The notes beneath the pieces are model-generated. The model saw only the letters and a program-made list of their open reading frames with translations, was not told the DNA's origin and ran no database searches. A stretch of 64,000 nucleotides of DNA from Amanita rubescens (taxonomy: Eukaryota > Basidiomycota > Agaricomycetes > Agaricales > Amanitaceae). Each line of letters starts with the position of its first letter. Positions within the stretch are counted from its first letter, which is position 1. Location of the stretch: assembly GCA_015039365.1 (NCBI GenBank), contig WION01000011.1, positions 496,001 to 560,000 of the forward strand. Direction: 5' to 3'. Position numbers and translations under genes: made by a program. Below are positions 1-10,039 of the stretch, piece by piece.

Positions 1-3000
1 GTTGACTAAAACCTTTAGCTACGACGCGAGCTTTTTTGCGTCCATCGGTTTTTAAGTCGAAAACCCAACGACATCTGATTAGGTTTCGTCCTTTTGGAAG
101 ATCAACTAACTCCCAAATATCTCTAGATTGAAGAGATTTAAATTCGTCATCCATTGCAATCTTCCATTGTTTATACAATTGAGGATTACTGGAGCGCATT
201 TTAGATATATCTCTATAGTCATATGGAATATTATCCACAAGGGGGACAGCCGCTTTTAGAAGGAAATGAAGGAATTCATTTCCAGATTCATTAATCATTC
301 GGGTTAAATGATCATGTTCCGCAGATTTTAATTTAGACTTTAAAGCAAAGATTTCTTTAAGTAGAGAAGCAGATTCATTCATTCTGTCAGGGTTCCTGTC
401 TGCTGACGGTGGATCCTGAGTCGAAGAACTCGGAGTTTTATCTTTTAACTGTTCTCGTAAAGCATCTCGTTTTTGCTGAATTTCCGCTTCTATCTGTGCA
501 GGAGTTTTATCTCCATACGCGTTGTCTCTTTGCACCCTTGGGACTGGAAAACGACCAGAACGGCGAGGACCTATTTGTACAGAGGGTGGACCTGGATCAG
601 ATATGATCGGTGGAGGAGGTCTAGGTCTCTGAGCAAATTCTCTAAAACGATCTCTTTGACGTTGTTCAAATTGATCAAATTCTCGATCCGTCATAAATGG
701 GTTTTCTATTTCATCACGATCTCTTTGATTCAAAGAGAAAGGATTATCTTCATCCATAGGACTACGAGGCGAAGGTGGCCTAGATACATATGGTATCGGT
801 GTTATAGGTCTAGAAGAAACAGGAGTCTCCTCTTTTATTTGTGGAGAGGGAGTACGTCTAAAGGGTTCAGGAGTTTTACGTTTCTTAAACATATCACTCA
901 TTTGACGTTTGAATTGATCTCGTAAACGAGACTGTTTATCAATTCCTTGACCCTTTTTCCAATCATCGCGTTGTCTACGATAATTGTCACGTCTTTCTTG
1001 TTCTCTTTCTTCCCTTTGCCTTTGGATATTATCATCCAAAAAATCTCTTCGACGATCGGCAAATTCATCACCGTCATCATCATCGTTTGAATCATCAGAA
1101 GGGTCTGATTGCTGTCTATCAGGAGATGCACCCCTTCGATCCAAACCAGGTGAGCGTCTTCTGCTCGGAGAACGTCTACGGTTCTCTGGGAGTAAGTTAT
1201 CTAAATCCAAATTTTGTGGAGGGCGGTTAGGTTCCTCTTGAGGAATCGCCTCCCAGATCGGACCAAGATCTTCAGTAATTATATCTGCAGTCTTTCCTTT
1301 ACGCGGAAACCTGTTTTCAAAGAATGTAGCCTGGGAGGATATGACCAGTGTGTTTGTCGACGTCATGAACCTATAGCCTTTGGTTCCTGATTCATATCCT
1401 ACAAAAGTGCATAAAACGGATTTCTCGGACAGCTTATCCGGTCTCCGTTGATCAGGGATAAATACCCAGGCTTCACATCCAAATACTCGAAAGTATGATA
1501 CGTCTGGTTTTTTATTAAGAAGATTTTCCAGAGGGGTCTTCCATTTAGTCCGTTTTAGGGGAGTGCGGTTGTACACATGCACAGCCGTTCTGAATGAGAA
1601 CTCCCACCAAGATTTCGGACATCCTGCGTCTAATCGCATAGCTTCAGCTTTGTCTGACAAAGTCTGATTCATGCGTTCAACGCGACCATTTTGTTGTGGG
1701 GTGTAAGGAGCTGTCTGTTGATGTTTAATTCCTTTGGATTTAAGGAATTCTTCAAAGGCTTTATTTACAAATTCCCCCCCTCGATCAGAACGGAGGTGAG
1801 AAATAGGTTGTTTAGGATCTACAAACTCATTATACCATCCGGTAAAATATTCTAGAGTTTGATCTTTGGTTTTTAATAAACCAATCCACGTATACGAGGT
1901 GAAATCATCAACGATAACACCAATATATTTGTATTTGTGATAAGATATGGCCGGTACGGTCATAAGATCCATATGGAGTAACTCGAAGGGACGAGTAGCT
2001 CTCTTCGAAGACAATTTATAAGGTTTTGCCTTCATTTTGCCTTTTAGACAACCTTCACAACGTAGTTTTCCTTCTGGAAGTGTAACTTCTTTCCATCCAT
2101 TGACATTTAACGGTATCTTCGAAAAGACTTCGTTAGATGGATGACCAAAACGTTTATGCCAGGTCTCGTAGTCTAATAATTTTTCTATAGACTCTGCATT
2201 TGGTTTCTTTGTCGGTCTTCCAAGAATTAATTTAGAATTCCTGTTGGCTAAGCCAGGACCAGAAACCAGTGTAGGATTCATTATAATAATCCTACCTCGA
2301 GTGTAAACTAATGTATCATCGGGCATAAGATAATGTCCTTCGATACACGTTCTACCCGAGTCTGTAAAGGAAAAGACTACCATCTTTTCATCTTGTTTAC
2401 AAGTTAATCCTTGTCGGATCAATCTGCCGTTTGAAATCAAGCGTGCAGTTGCCCGTGGCATATATAATACCGGGAAGAGCTTTACGAGTGTTACTTCTCC
2501 TGTGGATAACTTGTGTTCAAGAATAACTGTGCCAAGTCCCTCAAGACGATCTAAACCATTAGCAGTTTTAACACTGTGGTTTTCATTTGCAGGAAATTCT
2601 CTGTATTCAGAGAAGTCTTTCCTACTAAAGGTAAAGTGGTCGGATGCACCGGAGTCACACATCCATAGTGTATCTCCAGTACGTTTCTCAACACATTCCG
2701 GACAGGGACATGTCGGATGTACTTTATCCTTAAATTTTCTTTTATTGACCGCTAAACATGTAAAAGGTTTCTTAAACATGTTACCAATATTATATGATCG
2801 TTCGATCATATTTGCAGTATAAATGGCAGTGTCACACGACTTATCTCTTACGAGGCAGTTTTCGTCTAAATTTTCTTTATAATTTATACTATCATATAGT
2901 ACAGATTGTTCAAAGAAGGAATTTATAGTACGACGATGATGTCCCAATTTAGGGAACACCATTTTCATTGCTGCCTCTATAAAGAGAAAGTTAGCCATTT

Positions 3001-4309
3001 CCAGCTTCTTAATGGTTTCATACCATTGTTCGCCGTTATCTTCATAGTAATAATCGTCATAATATAGTTCAGCTTCCTGATCTATATCCATATTTTTATA
3101 ATCGATATCGTCTGACGATATCCCCATTCCTCGGTTTGATTTATAGGACTCAAAGTCCAGTTCATCCTTTTCTCTTTGTTTGCCTTTGCTAGAGTCGGCA
3201 ACTGGCTCAGTGATGTCATAAGGCCCAATACGGGCGACGGTATGTGCAGAACTCATAGTATGTTCTGCAGCTTTAGCAGCCTTCTTCTCGGCTGCATCTG
3301 CCTTTCGGCGTTCTCGGTTCCTCTCCCAGTTAGGACCACGTGTTTGGCCCTCAACTTTACCCGGCCAATTTTGATTTGCCGGAGGAGGATTAGGAGCCGG
3401 TGTCTGAGCGCCTTGTGGAGGCCTAGAGTAAGGCCTCCCCCCACGTCCCCGACCTGTTCCGCGGCCACGTCCGCGAGCACGTCCTCGTCCTCGACCACGT
3501 ACTTGTTGCCATGGTTGCTGCTGTTGTTGCGACGTATTAGCCGTCGCAGCAGATTCAGGGTGCCTTCGGCGCCACTCATTCTGTATTAAGGGAAGTATCC
3601 CTTGGATCGTAAGATCCGATGGTTCTGTTGTGGCTAGAACCACAGCGGCAAAATTGTCCCAATGACGGGGGACTGCAGAAAGTACAATCATTGCCTGTAC
3701 ATTTTCAGGCAATACGATCCCGCTAGATGATAAGCGGTTTATTATGGCGAGGAGGTCGTTTAAGGATTGTGTGGGATCCTTTTTATCTTGAAACTTCCAA
3801 GTAACGGCTAATTGGAAGTCATTATAGATTCCGGCAGACGTTGTTACACCGTATTGGTTTGCTAAATTCCGCCATAAAACTCTGGCGGCATTTACTTCTG
3901 AATTGATCTGCTGTATGGTTGCAGAACATTTCATATTTATGGATCCGAGGATGCGATCATCCTCGACAACCCAATCTTCAAAAGCCTTTTTGACGGCCTT
4001 TGCATCATCAACCATTTGTTGGGTGATAGCCGGTTCACCCTCAACGGCTGGGATTGCTGGTGTTGCTGGATGTGCACCATGTGCGGCAACTGCTGCTACC
4101 GCAGGTTGTGCAGTTATTGCTGCACGAACACCTGTATCAATGAAGAATTGTTGTAGCGGAGAAATCCGCGGGGGATGAACATAATCATCCTTAAGGTACT
4201 GAAACAGTCCCTTTGTTTGTAATAGGAAACGCATCATGCGTTCCCATTCTTTATAATTAGTTCCATTCAAAACGGGAATGGAACTAGGAATCGTCAAGTC
4301 ATTAGACAT
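1..4309 (-). CDS. copia gag-pol polyprotein (partial at C-terminus)
   Basis: One open frame of 1436 codons runs from the ATG at 4309-4307 to the window edge with no stop. The N-terminal Gag resembles the copia UBN2 type (LNGTNYKEWERMM near the start). It is followed by an arginine-glycine-rich RGR/RGG tract around 3400-3520 instead of a recognisable CCHC zinc knuckle. Protease carries DSGAS at about 2640-2656. The pre-integrase zinc site (HKRFGH ... CEGC) lies at about 2040-2170. Integrase shows the triad as HMDLM (about 1975), SDRGGEF (about 1780) and RVERMNQ (about 1675). A long acidic/arginine-rich linker (about 600-1250) precedes the RT start, where RCRWVF and KARVVAKGFSQ are typical copia RT words. 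The rest of RT and RNase H lie beyond the edge. Function: reverse transcription and integration of the element. Confidence 0.9.
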   Translation of the reverse strand, partial: MSNDLTIPSSIPVLNGTNYKEWERMMRFLLQTKGLFQYLKDDYVHPPRISPLQQFFIDTGVRAAITAQPAVAAVAAHGAHPATPAIPAVEGEPAITQQMVDDAKAVKKAFEDWVVEDDRILGSINMKCSATIQQINSEVNAARVLWRNLANQYGVTTSAGIYNDFQLAVTWKFQDKKDPTQSLNDLLAIINRLSSSGIVLPENVQAMIVLSAVPRHWDNFAAVVLATTEPSDLTIQGILPLIQNEWRRRHPESAATANTSQQQQQPWQQVRGRGRGRARGRGRGTGRGRGGRPYSRPPQGAQTPAPNPPPANQNWPGKVEGQTRGPNWERNRERRKADAAEKKAAKAAEHTMSSAHTVARIGPYDITEPVADSSKGKQREKDELDFESYKSNRGMGISSDDIDYKNMDIDQEAELYYDDYYYEDNGEQWYETIKKLEMANFLFIEAAMKMVFPKLGHHRRTINSFFEQSVLYDSINYKENLDENCLVRDKSCDTAIYTANMIERSYNIGNMFKKPFTCLAVNKRKFKDKVHPTCPCPECVEKRTGDTLWMCDSGASDHFTFSRKDFSEYREFPANENHSVKTANGLDRLEGLGTVILEHKLSTGEVTLVKLFPVLYMPRATARLISNGRLIRQGLTCKQDEKMVVFSFTDSGRTCIEGHYLMPDDTLVYTRGRIIIMNPTLVSGPGLANRNSKLILGRPTKKPNAESIEKLLDYETWHKRFGHPSNEVFSKIPLNVNGWKEVTLPEGKLRCEGCLKGKMKAKPYKLSSKRATRPFELLHMDLMTVPAISYHKYKYIGVIVDDFTSYTWIGLLKTKDQTLEYFTGWYNEFVDPKQPISHLRSDRGGEFVNKAFEEFLKSKGIKHQQTAPYTPQQNGRVERMNQTLSDKAEAMRLDAGCPKSWWEFSFRTAVHVYNRTPLKRTKWKTPLENLLNKKPDVSYFRVFGCEAWVFIPDQRRPDKLSEKSVLCTFVGYESGTKGYRFMTSTNTLVISSQATFFENRFPRKGKTADIITEDLGPIWEAIPQEEPNRPPQNLDLDNLLPENRRRSPSRRRSPGLDRRGASPDRQQSDPSDDSNDDDDGDEFADRRRDFLDDNIQRQREEREQERRDNYRRQRDDWKKGQGIDKQSRLRDQFKRQMSDMFKKRKTPEPFRRTPSPQIKEETPVSSRPITPIPYVSRPPSPRSPMDEDNPFSLNQRDRDEIENPFMTDREFDQFEQRQRDRFREFAQRPRPPPPIISDPGPPSVQIGPRRSGRFPVPRVQRDNAYGDKTPAQIEAEIQQKRDALREQLKDKTPSSSTQDPPSADRNPDRMNESASLLKEIFALKSKLKSAEHDHLTRMINESGNEFLHFLLKAAVPLVDNIPYDYRDISKMRSSNPQLYKQWKIAMDDEFKSLQSRDIWELVDLPKGRNLIRCRWVFDLKTDGRKKARVVAKGFSQ

Positions 4310-4312
4310 TTT

Positions 4313-4864
4313 TTAGACGAGGAAGGCGGAGGTGAAGATTATGATATAGGCGGTTAGAAGACGCCAAAAGAAACGGAAGTTTCTTTGATTTTCGAGGTTT
4401 TCGACCTCTTGATTATCTCTTTCGAGATTACGGCGTGTACGCCTATTTGCTATGTGTTGGGCTACTGAAGTGCCCCTGGGTGGAATCCAAAGATCTAAGG
4501 TGGGCGGAACACCTTCTTCGATAGCTTCTTGACGACGACGATGTAATATTTCGTCTTGCAAGGTGCGACCGTTTACAAGTCGCGCGGCTAAGAAGTGATC
4601 TCTTCGATCGTGAACTGTGACAGGTCCACAAGTTGTGACACCGAATCTGGTGTCAGAATTAACAACACGAACTATCGTCCTTGTACGGGACGAAGATGGG
4701 ATTGGTGCCGGTGTATCAATAAAAGTCCGGTTCCCTAAGGTTAAGGGAAACGGTGGGATTGGAGCGTCGTATGAAGGAGGTAATCTCCGGGCAGGAGGAA
4801 ATGATTCTCCTTCGGCTTCGTAAACTGGTAACGGAGTACTAGTTTCGGAATCCAGTTTTCTTTC
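4313..4864 (-). other. 183-codon AUG-less leader ORF in frame with gag-pol
   Basis: On the sense strand this frame is open from just after a TAG at 4867-4865 to a TAA at 4315-4313. It contains no ATG. The order at the junction is TAA-AAA-ATG, so it lies in the same frame as gag-pol, separated by a single stop. The conceptual product is proline-rich at first, has a basic stretch (HRRRQEA), and ends in a hydrophobic segment (FFWRLLTAYIIIFTSAFLV) followed at once by the stop. A pyrimidine-rich stretch ending in TTTTAG at its 5' edge could be a 3' splice site. It may be a real leader peptide made by splicing or non-AUG initiation, a former N-terminal extension of Gag, or chance openness. The length without stops is unusual for a leader. 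Confidence 0.4.
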
Positions 4865-5481
4865 CTAAAAGAGAATTCAATGAGCTTAAAGCTTAATTAA
4901 AGCTTAAAAGTCTAATTCGTCTTTATTAAGTTACCAGGGTGCCATAGACTAGAATGTCAGACTATATAGAGTTCCTCGGTTACGAGTACAATCCATATTC
5001 GGTTAAACCAACCGACCCTGAGTAACTTTGTTACAAGCCGAGCTTAGATAAAGCTCAGGTCCACAGGTCCACTCGGTCTTGAAAGCTCGGATTATCCCTG
5101 AATGCTGTAAATGACATGCAAAATCAATCGCTGGCTCAAGCGCTCTTGGGCAAACCACGGTTTTACCCGTTGCGATTGTAAATAGAAATAATGTCTGGTC
5201 CATAAACCCCCCAGACCATTATATAAGCACGACCGGTAACCAATATGAAACTTCTAAATGGGATTATGGGATCACCATAGAGCCCAAACTTAGAATGATC
5301 CTAACGATCATTCCGACTAAAGGAGTCCCTAAGGGCGCATCCTTAATAGACTGCGTGTACCACCCACAATGAGGTGTCAGCACGTCCTTTATACTAGAAG
5401 TTTCTATATACGAGCCATATTGTATTATAAAGCCTCTAGGGGCTTATGATGTTATATCGTGCATGAATACCCCAGTCACAT

Positions 5482-5533
5482 CACAGAGGGCAAGTATAAC
5501 TCTGTGGGGGCCGACGTTGCCATGCCAGCGTCG
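5482..5533 (-). other. Two adjacent conserved hairpins in the LTR
   Basis: In sense order, a 5-bp stem CGACG/CGTCG closes a 12-nt loop (5512-5533). Five bases later a 7-bp stem CACAGAG/CTCTGTG closes an 11-nt loop (5482-5506). The plus-strand LTR has the same two hairpins, spacing and loop lengths at 61120-61171, with stems changed at four base pairs so that pairing is kept. The first loop (CTGGCATGGCAA) is identical in both. This is the pattern expected of a functional RNA structure in the 5' part of the transcript. The role (packaging, dimerisation, translation or other) is not visible. Confidence 0.65.
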
Positions 5534-5916
5534 AGAAACATAGGTAGTACCCTTATCCCTGGGTGTCTAGGAGATCCCCCTAAAGCCCTAGGGTCCGGGC
5601 GCATGTCATTAGCACATATGCCATATCAAGGATTAGTTATATCAAGATGATAAGACCATATCAGGCTCGCTGCGATACTATACCAGTGGGACATCATGTC
5701 GGATGACGAGCAAGCGAGCGGCGATGTGGGTCCTGGCAATATCGACGGCGGGGCCCATAACCTGACGAAGAAGACAGGTCTACGCGAGAGCGTGTCCACA
5801 GCATGAGCAGGTGCAATAGCTTACCTATTGCGATATGATCTTAGCACTACTCTTCGGCGTAGTAGTGATAGTAAGAGGAAGAGAATGGATTGTCCTATTC
5901 TACGATACAGGACAGG

Positions 5917-5924
5917 TTTATATA
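5917..5924 (-). promoter_or_regulatory. LTR TATA box
   Basis: The sense strand reads TATATAAA inside the LTR, about 245 nt from its outer end. The right-hand LTR has TATATAAG at the comparable place (60712-60719). This is the likely core promoter of the retrotransposon RNA. Confidence 0.6.
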
Positions 5925-6434
5925 CTAAGGGAGAACAAATATGTGTCTACATATGTGTAAGCATATAGTATAGATGAGAAGATATGGCGTGCTAAGCACA
6001 CCATAAGGTGTGATCATGAGTCTATCATGATGTCACCATGATATCATAATGAAGTCATTATGATGTCATCTCTATGTCATACATAAAGGATGACGCGAGC
6101 GATATGAGTAACATTGATTGTAGTCAATCAATAGTTAATCATTCTATAAATATAATTCTATATTTAACACTCCTATCTCATGCGTCTATCACGAGACAAG
6201 CTTTGCAAAAAAATCACTATTGGCCTTCTAGACATGAATGCATGACCGATGACACAGTCAGGTTTTCAGCATTTCCGACACCTTGTCCATCGGTTCAAGT
6301 ATCTCAGTGAATATGTGTGATTTCAAGACTGGACATAATGACGATCCCGGAAGTTGTGGTAGCACCACCTACAAATACTTATATCCGGACTTTCGAACCT
6401 AAATGTACAAGTGCACAACGATCTCATGTTATGA

Positions 6435-7481
6435 TTATCGGCTCTCAGTTCTGCGAAAACTAGAAATGAATGATATCGTCACAAAAAGATGACATTCACT
6501 GATACTCACATCCGATGGAATCGGAAAGCCGGCATTATCCACCTTACCATCTAAGTACTGAGTAATCAGTGAGAGGGCATATTGATCACTCTCCACGGTG
6601 CAAGTGCGCGGCTCTGGTTCTCTTACCCAACCAAAGGTGCCTCCCTTGCGACAATCCATATCTTGCCCGATCTGAGCACACGGGTCAAAATCAATGATTA
6701 CTGGATGTCCTTGATCGTCGAGCATGACATTTGTTGGATTGATATCGTTGTGCAGTGTACGGTGACTATGGAAATATCAAAATGCATATTACGCGTTGTG
6801 AGGTTACTTACATTCCAGAGTCCTTTGCGCGATTCTGATACAGATCGCGGACTCGGGAGGCGAAGAGGCTTCTCCCGTGTTTATCTATCACATGTAACAT
6901 TCTCAAACGGCCCGGGGGAAACACGCGCACTATTATCTTGGACCCACCGTAGGTGACAGCTAATCAGATCGTCCCATTTCATCAGAACCCTTACACTACC
7001 CTTAAGTGTGGGTCCAAGAGTATAGCACTGGGGAGACAAGGTCCAACTTCAACTCACTGGTGGTGGGCGGGGGAATGGGCGGTGAACACTGCATACAGCC
7101 CAACTGGCGCTGAGCGAGGGGCGCTCGTCATCAAGCAGTAGTGAGCGAGTTGACGTCGCCAGAGCGGCAGAGCCAAAGGGTTGCGTTTAAGCGGCCGGAG
7201 CGGAAACGGCCGAAAACCTATATTCTACTTCTCCCATCTCATGCGGCCATCGCGAGACCAGCTTTGCAAAAAATTCCCTCCGATATCACGTTGTGAGGAT
7301 GAGAATGTATCTGAAGTTCCGCAACTTCGTCCTTCCAAAAGCCTTGACACGTGCTGCTCCGGCGTCGTGGCGCGAACTTAATCGCTGGACCTTCCGATAT
7401 ACACAGGCTAGCCTGCGATATTCGGTTCCAGGCTGCGTCCTCCGCCGCATTGTTTCCATGTTGTTCGCACGCTTGTCGCAC
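6435..7481 (-). pseudogene. Protein-kinase-like gene fragments
   Basis: The lower part encodes a kinase C-lobe. After a 46-nt intron (6766-6811) the peptide reads GIHRTLHNDINPTNVML, a catalytic-loop type motif. It is followed by PVIIDFD in the position of DFG and by KGGTFGW and ESDQYALS as in activation-loop/helix-F regions. This resembles the divergent fungal kinases common in basidiomycetes. A second segment (7240-7481) has AIKFA and DEVAELQIHSHPH, like the VAIK lysine and helix C of an N-lobe. No continuous model joins the two, and the 3' end after IPSD hits stops in the frames tried. The retrotransposon end is only 270 bases away. Read as a broken kinase gene, possibly two overlapping remnants. 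Confidence 0.5.
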
Positions 7482-9255
7482 GCGTCTTCAAGGGTCTTCT
7501 TGACCTACCGAACTTACTGACCCGTTACGTTTTTGGGACAAGATGCCAGCGATCACACGTCAGCTCTTACTGACAACAAATCTCGGGCCAACGTTGGGGG
7601 CGACGTATGTTGGAGCGATGGTGATGGGAATGTGCTAACTGTTCACGCTCATTTGCCTGTTTCATTACTCAGCTGTTCCGTCTAGATTCTACGGATCAAC
7701 ATGTATACAGACGTTTTTGTATCTCAAGAATTACTCCCAGGATTGGACGTTCCAGAAATGCGCAGTGAGTGGCGGGGTATACCTCAAGGCGAGCACACGC
7801 TCATTGCTTTCGCTTTTGTTTATCGTGTCAAGGTTATTCTCCTTTGGCATGTGCCCCACACCGTCCGGAACTGAGTAGTGACTTGACGAAAACGACAGGA
7901 TTTTGGACTCGTTGCACACAGTCTTTACCATCGTCGTCTTTTGGCACTATCTCATAGATTCATTTGGAAACTATGTCGCCATCCTCTACATAACATGGTG
8001 CGCCGTCCCTCTTTTAACCCTTTTACTGGAGTCAACCGTCATGCGTTAAGGGAGTTTAAAGTGAGTTGTCATGGGGTTTCAATGATATAAGCATGCTAAT
8101 TGATGCTAGTTGCAATTATTGATTGGCGTATGTTTCTATATAATTATACTAAACGATTTAAATTACGAAAATCAATATGGTTAGGTCGTCGGCGTTCTTG
8201 TTGTACAAAGGCACGTCTTTGCTGTCTCTTCCCGTTGTTTTACACCTGATGCCCTTCTGCGCTTAGTCTCTACACATTACGAATATGGAGATGTAGGTGG
8301 CTGATCGTTCATGAGGTGGGATTCCAAATTGAAAGTTATGATCTTTAGTCACCGCAAATCGGGCGCAAAGGATTTGGTCATGGACGCTGGTATGTCAAAC
8401 CATGTGATTCTGATGTTCGCTTTACGCAGGGGCTTTGTGATAGATCCTCGTTCTTATGGTTGGATATGGTAAGTGTGCTTCTTTGTGTCATTGCAGCTGC
8501 TATGATCTTTCTCCGTTTAGCTGCTGGAATCAGTACGTGGAATGTCAGCCTTTCCTTTCACGATTTTAACTGAGTAATCAGCCTTCCTGGTCCAGTTGTG
8601 AGTAGAGAAATTCGGCGCATTCTGCGTACGCAAACTTCCATTCTTCCAAATAGGTATAGCATCTCGTGGTTTTTCGACCAGGGCCAGATTCGTGTACGCC
8701 CTTACTTTTGTTTCACGACGTCACTGATAACGCTGGCAATAGTGGTCAATATACTTTGGTTTAGCAATGACCACCTTCAACGACTTTATGCTCGCTGCTG
8801 CAATTTGCCATTTATTATCTCTTCACAAGACGACTTTCGCAGAGTAGGTTCGCGTTCATAACTGATACGCATCATAATCGGTCCATAATCTGCAGGACGA
8901 AATCGAAAATTTGGATAATTATGTTTTATGCTGTCATCTCAGGAACATTGACGAGGTGCGTGGAGGCGCATTAGAAATGCACCCTATCGTTGCGACAGTT
9001 TTTCTAGCATTTGTTCCCTTGCCTCCTTAATTACAGTAAGTTTATATTATAAGCCAGTTTGCGATTGTTGAAGTTGACGTGACGAAAGTACGCTGTTATG
9101 CCGAATAATTTCATATATCAAGCCATTGAGTTCTTGCTACCGAAACGTAAAGGTGTCTGCTACCTCTCCGAAGGCAGAAATTAATAATTTCTTTTAGTCT
9201 ATATCAACAGCTACCTTGCTATGTTAGTGATAACTGTATTTCTTGCATCAAGTCC
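7482..9255. other. Intergenic or decayed region
   Basis: No gene can be supported. On the plus strand, 7701-7873 gives a 57-codon ORF from an ATG (PGLDVPEMRSEW). Around 8430-8570 and 8598-8861 there are hydrophobic peptides (for example VSVLLCVIAAAMIF and LITLAIVVNILWF) broken by stops. This could be the wreck of a multi-spanning membrane protein gene. The stretch is AT-richer than the flanks. Confidence 0.25.
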
Positions 9256-9717
9256 TCACGAAGCCATTCTAGGCTGAACGCTAGAAAGAGCATAAGAGAT
9301 CGACATATTTCCACGATTCCTTCCGCCGTCAGCATTTCGTTCCCCAATACGTTCGCCGGTGGAGCTCATCGTACCAACACATAGAACTTGATGCCGCCGA
9401 GCGATTTTGACCGGAGACAGCTGACAAGCGATAATTCCAAATCTGTCGGATCGGTAGCCGAACCCAAGCCTCTTCCTTCGTCTAGCCAAAACGTGCTAAG
9501 CGTCATTGTTTATCTGCTGCTGTCAATGGCTGACTGGACGTTCAGAGAGCGGTCAAAGTCAAGGCGGGTGATAGCGGCAAGAGTCGGGGAGACCACGTCA
9601 ACGATAGTCTTTTGTCTCCCCGGACGCCGTACGAGGAGGAGGATTCCGGAGTGGTTGTGTAGTACTATTTGTTGTTGTTCCGGATATATGGATGCAAGGG
9701 CACGGACCAACTCATGA
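9256..9717 (-). other. Possible small hypothetical ORF pair
   Basis: Two minus-strand open stretches (9717-9510 and 9489-9256) are separated by stops. Their peptides match no family I recognise. A TATATAAA lies at 9739-9746 on the plus strand, but no convincing plus-strand gene follows; the ATG at 9824 opens only about 43 codons. Low support; listed so that the stretch is not silent. Confidence 0.15.
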
Positions 9718-10039
9718 CCGTGGAAAACCGAGAAATGCTATATAAATGCACACACTGGCGTAAATTTTTCTTCATTGATCCTTCTCAGTTCAAATCGCCA
9801 AGTGACGATATTTGCGAGGTGCAATGATGGAGGCTTTGCCTTTGACATCGCCCGTCCGGCACCACCTCCTTGTTACAACCAAGGGACGGGTTACACGCGT
9901 TCTGATGGTGATTCCAAGATGGAAGGATCGTTTACCAGGCATCGTTCGTTGACTCGATACATATTTTGTTTCATGTATGGATTACTTTTTGCTTTGGCTG
10001 AGTTCACATGGTTCCATTGAAATACGTCTACTAGAAAGT

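Larger units (their letters stand above)
1..6169 (-). mobile_element. Ty1/copia LTR retrotransposon, 5' portion
   Basis: The element is read on the minus strand and runs off the left edge inside reverse transcriptase. Visible order in sense direction: LTR starting TGTTA at 6169, leader with a long AUG-less ORF, then gag, protease, integrase and the start of RT. This PR-INT-RT order defines the copia (Pseudoviridae) type. The outer LTR end is placed where the terminal TGTT appears on the minus strand (6166-6169), next to the pentamer CTCCT. The 3' LTR is outside the window, so neither the second target-site copy nor LTR identity (age) can be read. The open polyprotein suggests a young element. 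Confidence 0.88.
4930..6169 (-). repeat. 5' LTR (inner boundary approximate)
   Basis: Sense sequence starts TGTTAAATATAG at 6169. It contains a TATA box (5917-5924) and blocks also found in the plus-strand LTR at 60406 onward, including a shared run at 5749-5770 (TTCGTCAGGTTATGGG core) and a conserved region at about 5450-5610. Because the 3' LTR is off the window, the inner edge cannot be fixed. It is placed near the last recognisable shared motif and before the leader ORF, so it could be wrong by a few hundred bases. Confidence 0.6.

Noticed and set aside
409..1241. Plus-strand ORFs rich in Arg/Ser opposite gag-pol
   Set aside because: They are shadows of the charged linker of the minus-strand copia polyprotein, which is open across the whole region.
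3176..3589. Plus-strand 137-codon ORF
   Set aside because: Lies opposite the RGG-rich Gag tail; composition is explained by the complementary strand and it has no family likeness.
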